DNA from: an uncultured Collinsella sp.
GTDB taxonomy: Bacteria > Actinomycetota > Coriobacteriia > Coriobacteriales > Coriobacteriaceae
Direction: 5' to 3'
NCBI GenBank assembly: GCA_905199225.1
Contig: CAJKFS010000048.1
Location: 1-14,890, forward strand
DNA length: 14,890 nt
The notes beneath the pieces were generated by a model. That model saw only the letters and a program-made list of their open reading frames with translations, made no database searches and was not told where the DNA came from. The translations under genes and the position numbers were made by a program. Of the stretch, positions 1-5,407 are shown one piece after another. Position 1 is the first letter of the stretch. Each line of letters starts with the position of its first letter.

Positions 1-252
1 TGCGGCTCATCCGGTTCCACCGGGCCGCGCGGCAAGGAGATATATTGCCAGACCGCGAAGCCCTGTGGGACGTCAATTCCACTCTTCACAAGTCCTACAC
101 AACATATTGCTTTCTATAGGTAATAGAAAGACTGGTGCGGATCTTCCGCACGTATCAGATGATGACCCTTTGGTTCAGGAATATATAGAGATCGGTCACC
201 TGTAAGTGTCTATCTACCCGCGCTTTTAGCAATGTAAACCAGCGCTTTCGAT
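1..252. other. Intergenic region with short hairpins, no supported gene
   Basis: No start codon with a credible ribosome site opens a gene here. Three inverted repeats are visible. Positions 2-28 pair GCGGC with GCCGC around an inner CCGG/CCGG stem. Positions 110-130 form an 8-bp stem (CTTTCTAT/ATAGAAAG). Positions 135-151 form a 7-bp stem (GTGCGGA/TCCGCAC). A plus-strand frame is open from the window edge to a TAA at 203-205, but its composition does not look protein-like. The hairpins could belong to the end of an upstream gene's transcript. Confidence 0.3.
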
Positions 253-290
253 AAAAAAAGAGGGAGCGCCGCGCACAACGCGACACTCCC
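253..290 (-). terminator. Intrinsic terminator of infC-rpmI-rplT
   Basis: On the minus strand a 12-bp stem (279-290 pairing with 262-273, with two G-U pairs) and a 5-nt loop are followed by seven consecutive T (plus-strand A tract 253-259). It lies about 20 nt beyond the rplT stop codon, so it ends the ribosomal operon. Confidence 0.9.
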
Positions 291-311
291 CTAGCGATTC
301 AAGAGAATCTA

Positions 312-671
312 TTAGGCCTCGAGAGCCTTCTTGGCGATGGTAGCCAGCTCGTTGAAGGACTCGATGTCCTCGTAAGCCATCTGGGCCAGGACCTTGCGGT
401 CGAGCTCGATGCCGGCAACCTTCAGGCCGTGCATGAACTGCGAGTAAGAGATGTCGTTCAGGCGAGCAGCAGCGTTGATACGAGTGATCCAGAGAGAACG
501 GATCTCGCGCTTCTTGTTGCGGCGATCACGATACTGATACTGCAGGGAGTGCTGGACCTGCTCTTTAGCATGCTTGTAAGTACGCGAAGCGGCACCGTAG
601 TAACCCTTCGCACGGTGCATAACGGTACGGCGCTTCTTCTTGGCGGCAACAGCGCGCTTAATACGTGCCAT
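312..671 (-). CDS. rplT: 50S ribosomal protein L20
   Basis: L20 binds 23S rRNA early in 50S assembly and in several bacteria also represses its own operon by binding the leader mRNA. The 119-residue length is standard. The family pattern is present: a very basic N-terminal extension (MARIKRAVAAKKKRR), then AKGYYGAASRTYKHAKEQV near residues 22-40, and a helical C-terminal half with RDRRNKKREIRSLWITRINA near residues 48-67. The ATG is preceded by AGGAGTTG at good spacing. It is the third gene of infC-rpmI-rplT, 46 nt after rpmI, and is followed by a strong terminator. Identification is secure from sequence and gene order. Confidence 0.98.
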   Translation of the reverse strand: MARIKRAVAAKKKRRTVMHRAKGYYGAASRTYKHAKEQVQHSLQYQYRDRRNKKREIRSLWITRINAAARLNDISYSQFMHGLKVAGIELDRKVLAQMAYEDIESFNELATIAKKALEA

Positions 672-717
672 GTTCTATCAACTCCTAGACGGTAAAACGA
701 AAAACGGGAACGCGAAC

Positions 718-909
718 TTAGGCGAGACGCGACTTGATGACCTTGCGGTCGGCAGCGGCGATCTCGGTCTCCTGACGGAAGCCACGCTTACGCTTGGTGG
801 ACTTCTTGCTCAGGATGTGGCTCTTGAAAGCCTTGGCGCGCATAAGCTTGCCGGTACCAGTCTTGCGGAAACGCTTCTTGGTGCCGCTGTGGGACTTCAT
901 CTTAGGCAT
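718..909 (-). CDS. rpmI: 50S ribosomal protein L35
   Basis: L35 is a small basic protein of the large ribosomal subunit. The 63-residue product starts MPKMKSHSGTKKRFRKTGTG, the family hallmark, and continues with the Lys/Arg-rich segment HILSKKSTKRKRGFR. Its length is normal. AAGGAG sits about 7 nt before the ATG. It lies between infC (32 nt upstream) and rplT (46 nt downstream), the universal order of this operon. Confidence 0.98.
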   Translation of the reverse strand: MPKMKSHSGTKKRFRKTGTGKLMRAKAFKSHILSKKSTKRKRGFRQETEIAAADRKVIKSRLA

Positions 910-941
910 GAAATACTCCTTAATCGGTTACAGAACACTAG

Positions 942-1496
942 TTACTTGGTATCGCTTGCCGCTTTATCTTCATCGAAGGCGCCCTTAATCGGGGCGAGCA
1001 GCATAAGCATGTTACGGCCTTCCATCTTAGGCTTGGACTCGACCGTAGCGTAAGGCTTGAGATCCTCGGCGAGACGCTCGAGAACGTTAAGGCCCTGCTC
1101 CGGGTGAGCCATCTCACGGCCGCGGAACATGATGGTGATCTTAACGCGTGCGCCCTTCTTGAGGAAACGCAGAACGTGGCCCTTCTTGGTCTCGTAGTCG
1201 CCAACGTCGATCTTGGGTCGGAACTTCATTTCCTTGACCTCGACCTTGGACTGGTTCTTACGAGCAGCCTTGGCCTTCATGGCCTGCTGGTACTTGAACT
1301 TACCGTAGTCCATGACCTTGCAGACCGGCGGCTCCGCGTTGGGAGCGATCTCGACCAAGTCGAGACCTTGATCGTCGGCGACGCGCTGGGCATCGCGGAT
1401 GGCGAACAGGCCGAGCTGAGAGCCATCGACGCCAATCAAACGGCACGAAGATGCAGTGATCTCGTCGTTGATGCGGGTGTCATCAGACTTAGCTAT
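942..1496 (-). CDS. infC: Translation initiation factor IF-3, probable AUA start
   Basis: IF3 binds the 30S subunit, prevents premature 50S joining and rejects non-canonical start codons and wrong initiator tRNA. The N-terminal domain contains RINDEI and APNAEPPVCKVMDYGKF near residues 50-67. The C-terminal domain contains FRGREM near residue 124 and PKMEGRNM near residue 156, followed by a short acidic tail. I place the start at ATA (1494-1496), giving 184 residues. The only upstream in-frame ATG (1509-1511) has no ribosome site, follows directly on a terminator T-tract, and itself overlaps the GGAGG that sits 8 nt before the ATA. Families with short N-termini begin at about this point. infC genes with AUU, AUC or AUA starts are known and are linked to IF3 self-regulation. 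If the ATG were used, the protein would be 189 residues. Confidence 0.95.
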   Translation of the reverse strand: MAKSDDTRINDEITASSCRLIGVDGSQLGLFAIRDAQRVADDQGLDLVEIAPNAEPPVCKVMDYGKFKYQQAMKAKAARKNQSKVEVKEMKFRPKIDVGDYETKKGHVLRFLKKGARVKITIMFRGREMAHPEQGLNVLERLAEDLKPYATVESKPKMEGRNMLMLLAPIKGAFDEDKAASDTK

Positions 1497-1503
1497 TTTC
1501 CCT

Positions 1504-1509
1504 ACCTCC
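1504..1509 (-). promoter_or_regulatory. infC ribosome binding site that decides an AUA start
   Basis: GGAGGT on the minus strand, with 8 nt between GGAGG and the ATA at 1494-1496. It lies within the first codons of the frame that would begin at the ATG 1509-1511, so it cannot serve that ATG. This is the main argument for the AUA start. Confidence 0.7.
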
Positions 1510-1514
1510 ATTCA

Positions 1515-1548
1515 TAAAAAAATAACCCGGCGCTTCTCAGCAACCAGG
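1515..1548 (-). terminator. Leader terminator (attenuator) just ahead of infC
   Basis: On the minus strand CCTGGTTGCT pairs with AGCGCCGGG around a GAGA loop (1526-1548), with one bulged T and two G-U pairs. It is followed by TTATTTTTTT (plus-strand 1516-1525). The T-tract runs almost into the infC initiation region, so the hairpin ends transcription inside the leader rather than after a gene. Its position suggests regulated read-through. Confidence 0.75.
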
Positions 1549-1672
1549 TCGTACACATAGACTTCCTCGATTTGAGGAAGAGAATCTAAGTTGTATGACC
1601 AGTCAGCTGCTCATTGGCGCCAAAAGGTGGGAACCCTCGGGTTCCTCTTTAGGGCATTGCGGGAACAACGCC
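1549..1672 (-). ncRNA. Structured 5' leader of infC-rpmI-rplT (L20-leader type)
   Basis: Between the tRNA terminator and infC lie about 170 nt with no gene but three clear stems ahead of the attenuator: 1653-1672 (7 bp with one G-U), 1630-1645 (GGAACC/GGTTCC with a tetraloop) and 1562-1580 (CTTCCTC/GAGGAAG, 7 bp). The stretch 1597-1609 can pair at both ends with the 5' arm of the terminator, a possible antiterminator. Position and layout match L20 leaders of Gram-positive bacteria, where L20 promotes premature termination. That the ligand here is L20 is inferred. Further upstream, 1684-1700 is an imperfect 17-nt palindrome of unknown role. Confidence 0.5.
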
Positions 1673-1716
1673 TTGCGAATAATAACACGTTCGACGCGTT
1701 ATCACATTACGTACAC

Positions 1717-1740
1717 GAAAAAGGGAGCCTAAGCCCCCTT
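1717..1740 (-). terminator. Terminator after tRNA-Leu
   Basis: On the minus strand AAGGGGGC and GCTCCCTT form an 8-position stem (one mismatch) with loop TTAG, followed by a run of T. It lies about 20 nt past the tRNA 3' end and separates the tRNA transcript from the infC leader. Confidence 0.65.
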
Positions 1741-1758
1741 GAAGCGCAGGTGCATGTA

Positions 1759-1845
1759 TGGTGCCCGAGGCGAGACTCGAACTCGCACGTTGTTGCCAAC
1801 GGTGGATTTTGAGTCCACTGCGTCTGCCAATTCCGCCACTCGGGC
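1759..1845 (-). tRNA. tRNA-Leu, anticodon CAA
   Basis: The minus strand folds as a class II tRNA. The acceptor stem is GCCCGAG/CTCGGGC with discriminator A and an encoded CCA. The anticodon stem is GTGGA/TCCAC with loop CTCAAAA, giving anticodon CAA (reads UUG). A long variable arm follows, then a T arm with GTTCGAGTC. The large variable arm and A73 fit leucine. Length including CCA is 87 nt. Confidence 0.95.
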
Positions 1846-1884
1846 ACGTAATGCGTGAGTTAGTTTATCACAGCTTGCTATCGA

Positions 1885-3318
1885 TTAGTCCGAAAATGGA
1901 ACTTCGAGCATTTCGACGAGTTCGACCGAGCGAAGCATCTCGCGCTGGCGGCATCCGCGACCGTCGACCGAGGCCTCGCCCATCTGATTGTCGTAGGGGT
2001 CCTCGCGCATGCCGGCGAAAGCCGGCTCAAACTCAGCCTGGAACAGATTGTTTGCCACCATACGCCACGGGTCGAGGTTGCCAAAGTAGTGACGACGGCG
2101 CCACTCCTCCCCCATCCTACGCGCCGAGGAGCCAAACGATACGTCAGCGTTGAGCCAACCGGTCTGCGGCGTAAAGAACTCTGCCCAATCGTGCGGCCCG
2201 ACCGAATCGGGCGCAACATACAAGCCGCTCTGCCAACGGGCGGGCACACCCGCAATGCGGCACATGGTGATAAACGTGAGCGCCATAACACCGCAATCGC
2301 CACGAAGCGAATGCGCACAGTCGTCGGCGATAGATCCCAAAAGCAGATACGGCGGCTGATAGCGGTAGTCGATATGCTGCGTCAGGTAATCATAGATGGC
2401 ACGGGCGCGATCGAGCGGATCCTCGAGCCCATCAACGACACGCTCCGTCAACTGCTGCAGATATGGCGTAAACGCAATATGCGGACGGTCCTCGGAAGTG
2501 TCCTCGGGCAGCGGCGTGTCCATGCACGGATGCGACGGAAGCGCACCCCCATAGATGTCACTGTATGCGGCATCTATGTGATAGCGATAGGTCACCGAGA
2601 ACAAACGCTCAATCGAAGACGCCCACGAAGCGGTGCGAGCCGAGACGGTTTCGGGAGCAACGGCACCCTCCGGCGTTATGTCGAGAATCTCGATCCGAGA
2701 CTGCTGGCGGCAGGCAGCGGCAACGGGAAGCCACGCGCGGACGGTCTCCCCCTCCAAAGCCCCGGGGACAGACACGGATGCCTTAAGCGTAATGACACGA
2801 GTCAGCCCGTTTTGCGACTCCATCTCCTTGAGCATTTGGTTACGCAGCGCAATTCCGTCCGTAGGATCGGGCCGCAAGCCCGGAACCTCCTTGGGATACA
2901 CGCGAAGCGAATCGAGGAAGTTGTCGAGAACGAACAGTTCGCCATCGATAAAGCGCCAGTCAATACGCTTGCGATCAATCAGGTCGTCAAACTGCTCTTC
3001 GGTAAACTCTGGCCACTCCTCGCGAATCATCGCAATGGCCCGATCACGCGACACCGAAAAATGAAGCGGCGTCTCGAGTATGCGATACCGCTCGGCACGA
3101 ACACAAGCAGCCAGCGAAGGCTCAGGGTTCTGCTCCAAAAGGCGATCGCAGGCAGCAACAGCCTGCGTCAAATAGCCGGCATCCTTGAGACGAAGAACCT
3201 CGGGCGGCAGTCCAATATCGAGATGACGAAAATCATCACAGCAAACATCAACAGAGCAACCAACAGGACCCTCGTCAATAACCTTCCCATCCGAAGGCAG
3301 TACGTTAATAACAGCCAT
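1885..3318 (-). CDS. Transglutaminase-like domain protein
   Basis: A protein of about 477 residues with a transglutaminase-like fold in its C-terminal half. The papain-type triad is visible: Cys342 in RGDCGVMALTF, His376 in GPHDWAEFF and Asp392 in WLNADVSFG. In this superfamily most bacterial members are proteases or amidases rather than cross-linkers. The N-terminal 200 residues match nothing I recognise; residues 40-75 look helical and repeat-like. No signal peptide or membrane segment is seen, so it is probably cytoplasmic. I chose the ATG at 3318 because GGAG lies 7 nt upstream; a GTG six codons earlier (3336) lacks a ribosome site. It stands alone behind a probable promoter at 3354-3382. 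The substrate is unknown. Confidence 0.8.
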   Translation of the reverse strand: MAVINVLPSDGKVIDEGPVGCSVDVCCDDFRHLDIGLPPEVLRLKDAGYLTQAVAACDRLLEQNPEPSLAACVRAERYRILETPLHFSVSRDRAIAMIREEWPEFTEEQFDDLIDRKRIDWRFIDGELFVLDNFLDSLRVYPKEVPGLRPDPTDGIALRNQMLKEMESQNGLTRVITLKASVSVPGALEGETVRAWLPVAAACRQQSRIEILDITPEGAVAPETVSARTASWASSIERLFSVTYRYHIDAAYSDIYGGALPSHPCMDTPLPEDTSEDRPHIAFTPYLQQLTERVVDGLEDPLDRARAIYDYLTQHIDYRYQPPYLLLGSIADDCAHSLRGDCGVMALTFITMCRIAGVPARWQSGLYVAPDSVGPHDWAEFFTPQTGWLNADVSFGSSARRMGEEWRRRHYFGNLDPWRMVANNLFQAEFEPAFAGMREDPYDNQMGEASVDGRGCRQREMLRSVELVEMLEVPFSD

Positions 3319-3353
3319 ACCAAAACTCCAAGTCACTAGAACGCTTGAAGCCC

Positions 3354-3382
3354 ATTGTAGCGAGATAAAAAGAAAGCCCCAA
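3354..3382 (-). promoter_or_regulatory. Probable promoter of the transglutaminase-like gene
   Basis: TTGGGG (3377-3382), a 17-nt spacer and TACAAT (3354-3359) on the minus strand. The -10 matches five of six consensus bases; the -35 matches only TTG. It lies about 35 nt before the chosen ATG. Confidence 0.45.
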
Positions 3383-3443
3383 TAAAGGAACTCTCAACAC
3401 CGATAAACGGTACCTATGAAAATGAATTCAGCCCAGTAACCCT

Positions 3444-3574
3444 GTAGCGAGTTAACGAAGGAGGCCCCGTTTCCCCGGAGCTGATTCCGTCGCGCGACTT
3501 CTGGCGAAGCCAGGTGAGCGCGAGGGAAACAGCGTAGGGGAAACGGGGCCTCCGGCGGGAAGTTAAACCGCTAC
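3444..3574. repeat. 131-nt nested palindrome after fba
   Basis: A perfect 17-bp inverted repeat (3460-3476 with 3537-3553) is nested in outer arms 3444-3456 and 3562-3574, which match at 11 of 13 positions. Inside, CTGGC-GAA-GCCAG (3501-3513 region) and TCGCGC/GCGCGA continue the fold almost to the tip. The outer arm ends one base from the fba stop codon. No U-tract follows, so it is not a standard terminator, though it could protect the fba mRNA 3' end. It may instead be a small mobile palindromic element. Confidence 0.75.
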
Positions 3575-4441
3575 TTACGCCTTGTTGACGGAGCCAAACT
3601 CCTCCATGAGCTCCTTGGTGCGGGCAACGATGTTGTCGCGACCAGGCTTGAGGAGCTTGCGGGGGTCAAAGCCCTTGCCCTGCTGATCCTTGCCAGCCTC
3701 GATATACTCGCGAACGCCCTTGGCGAAGACGAGCTGCAGATCGGTGTTGACGTTGATCTTGGAGATACCCAGGGAGATGGCCTTCTTGATCTGATCCTCG
3801 GGGATGCCGGTACCACCGTGCAGAACGAGGGGCAGGTCGCCGGTCTGAGCCTTGATCTCGCCCAGACGCTCGAAGGAAAGGCCAGCCCAGTCGGCGGGAT
3901 ACACGCCGTGGATGTTGCCAATACCGCAGGCGAGGAAGTCGACGCCCAGGTCAGCAATCTGCTTGCACTCAGCGGGGTCAGCGAGCTCGCCGTTGGAGGT
4001 CACGCCGTCCTCGGTGCCGCCGATGCCGCCGACCTCGGCCTCGATGGACATGCCCTTGGAGTGGGCAAGCTCAACGAGCTCCTTGGTGCGGTCGAGGTTA
4101 AGCTGGAAGGTCTCCTCGTGAGAGCCGTCATACATGATGGACGTGAAGCCGGCCTCGATGCACTTGAAGCAGTCCTCGTAAGAACCGTGATCGAGGTGAA
4201 GGGCGACGGGAACGGTAACGCCCGTGGCCTCGACGGCAGCCTTGACCATGTCGGCGCAGACCTTGAAACCGCCCATCCACTTGGCGGCACCAGCGGTGCA
4301 CTGAAGGATCAGCGGAGACTTGGCCTCCTCGGCGGCCTGGAGAATAGCCAGGGTCCACTCGAGGTTGTTGGTGTTGAAGGCACCGAGAGCGTACTTGCCG
4401 GCCTCGGCCTTCTTGAGCATGTCTGCTGCGTTGACGAGCAT
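3575..4441 (-). CDS. fba: Class II fructose-bisphosphate aldolase
   Basis: Cleaves fructose 1,6-bisphosphate to glyceraldehyde 3-phosphate and dihydroxyacetone phosphate using a zinc ion; a cytosolic glycolysis and gluconeogenesis enzyme. The 288-residue product shows the class II pattern: HLDHG at 82-86 with catalytic Asp84 and zinc ligand His85, EAEVGGIGG at 134-142, GNIHGVY with His178, VLHGGTGIP with His208, and the phosphate-binding NVNTD at 230-234. Length fits the short GatY/FbaA-like subgroup. The ATG at 4441 has AGGAGGT 7 nt upstream; the frame extends 89 codons further but without homology or ribosome site. Tagatose-bisphosphate aldolase is the alternative, but no tagatose or galactitol genes are nearby. 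It has its own promoter and appears monocistronic. Confidence 0.93.
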   Translation of the reverse strand: MLVNAADMLKKAEAGKYALGAFNTNNLEWTLAILQAAEEAKSPLILQCTAGAAKWMGGFKVCADMVKAAVEATGVTVPVALHLDHGSYEDCFKCIEAGFTSIMYDGSHEETFQLNLDRTKELVELAHSKGMSIEAEVGGIGGTEDGVTSNGELADPAECKQIADLGVDFLACGIGNIHGVYPADWAGLSFERLGEIKAQTGDLPLVLHGGTGIPEDQIKKAISLGISKINVNTDLQLVFAKGVREYIEAGKDQQGKGFDPRKLLKPGRDNIVARTKELMEEFGSVNKA

Positions 4442-4481
4442 AAAAGAAACCTCCTGTAAGGTTGCTCCGATAACGCCTGAG

Positions 4482-4509
4482 ATTTTACCACGACATACCC
4501 GAGCATAAA
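4482..4509 (-). promoter_or_regulatory. fba promoter with extended -10
   Basis: On the minus strand TGGTAAAAT gives an extended -10 (hexamer 4482-4487), about 40 nt before the fba ATG. A weak -35 (TTTATG, 4504-4509) is 16 nt upstream. A 12-nt inverted repeat, AAACG-AA-CGTTT (4507-4518), overlaps the -35 and could bind a regulator. A second imperfect inverted repeat lies at 4540-4554. Confidence 0.5.
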
Positions 4510-4635
4510 CGTTCGTTTGTTCACGAATACCATCCGATTGGACAAATTTTGACCGTTTGCCCCACAGAATCGACCCACTGGGGAAAATAGCTTGACGATT
4601 GAGCGGTCTTCGTGGTTCGAAAGACGGCTTCGAGC

Positions 4636-5319
4636 CTACATCTGCATAAACGGATTCTGCATAAGTTCGCGCGCCATCGTGGTCGAATCGCCATGGCCCG
4701 TCAAGCAAACGGTATCGGGCGGAAGCGTCTTGGCAAGTTTGGAGAGCGAGCGCATAATCGCCGCCTCGTCACCGCCGGAAAGATCGGTACGACCGTGGCT
4801 GCCCGGGAAAAGCGTGTCGCCCACAAAGGCGATGTTCCCCTGCTCGGTCGCGGCGAACAGGACGATGCCGCCCGGCGTATGCCCCGGCGTCTCGATCACC
4901 TGCAGACAGACGTCGCCCACCTCGATTGTATCGCCCTCGGCAAGCAAGCGCGTCGGCTCACCCGGATCGGGCGTCTCGATACCCCACATGGCGCGCTGCT
5001 CCTCGATATTTGCGCGAGGTACCGTCACGTCCTTAGCGCACAACTCATATAGCGCGCCGTCGCCAACAACAGCTCGAACCCCGGCGACCCCGCCAACATG
5101 GTCGGCATGACCGTGCGTGCAGACAGAGCCGAGTACGCGCACCTCGGGATTCGCGGTGCGGATATGCTCCACAAGACGCTCGCCCTCCCACGCCGGATCG
5201 ACGATTAAGCACTCGTCATTCGAAATCACGGCGTAACTGTTGGTCTGAATCGGGCCGTTGACGAGCGCCTCAATCGAAGCCGCGCCTCGGGGTGTCAGGT
5301 CCAAAGTCATATCGCCCAT
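4636..5319 (-). CDS. MBL-fold metallo-hydrolase, glyoxalase II-like
   Basis: A two-metal hydrolase of the metallo-beta-lactamase superfamily, probably cytoplasmic. The 227-residue product has the full ligand set: THGHADH with His69, His71, Asp73 and His74, then His147 in ETPGHTPGG, Asp168 in FVGDTLF and His209 in LTGHGDST. The arrangement with TPGHTPGG resembles glyoxalase II (hydroxyacylglutathione hydrolase), but many such bacterial proteins act on other thioesters, so the substrate is not assigned. I chose the ATG at 5319 because AGGAGG lies 8 nt upstream; the ATG at 5325 is only 2 nt from it. It follows rel on the same strand, separated by a terminator-like hairpin. Confidence 0.85.
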   Translation of the reverse strand: MGDMTLDLTPRGAASIEALVNGPIQTNSYAVISNDECLIVDPAWEGERLVEHIRTANPEVRVLGSVCTHGHADHVGGVAGVRAVVGDGALYELCAKDVTVPRANIEEQRAMWGIETPDPGEPTRLLAEGDTIEVGDVCLQVIETPGHTPGGIVLFAATEQGNIAFVGDTLFPGSHGRTDLSGGDEAAIMRSLSKLAKTLPPDTVCLTGHGDSTTMARELMQNPFMQM

Positions 5320-5336
5320 GCGCATACCCTCCTTCT

Positions 5337-5374
5337 AAAATACGTTCGAGGCACCAAACGATGCCTCGAACGTA
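5337..5374 (-). terminator. Terminator-like hairpin after rel
   Basis: A perfect 13-bp stem (5341-5353 with 5362-5374) and 8-nt loop, followed on the minus strand by TTTT. The next gene's ribosome site begins immediately after. The short U-tract suggests partial termination between rel and the MBL hydrolase gene. Confidence 0.65.
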
Positions 5375-5407
5375 ACCAATATCTATGATGCTGAGAGGCT
5401 CTCGCAC

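Noticed and set aside
2..205. Open plus-strand frame from the window edge to TAA at 203
   Set aside because: 67 codons without a stop is possible by chance; the composition is not protein-like and two hairpins cross it. It could be the tail of a gene, but nothing supports that beyond openness.
2089..3339. A 416-codon open frame on the plus strand
   Set aside because: It is antisense to the transglutaminase-like gene, which has a clear catalytic triad, promoter and ribosome site; the shadow frame has an Arg/Asn-rich composition.
4563..4583. CCCCA/TGGGG pairing as a terminator of the MBL hydrolase gene
   Set aside because: The stem is short with a long loop, and no T-tract follows on the minus strand.
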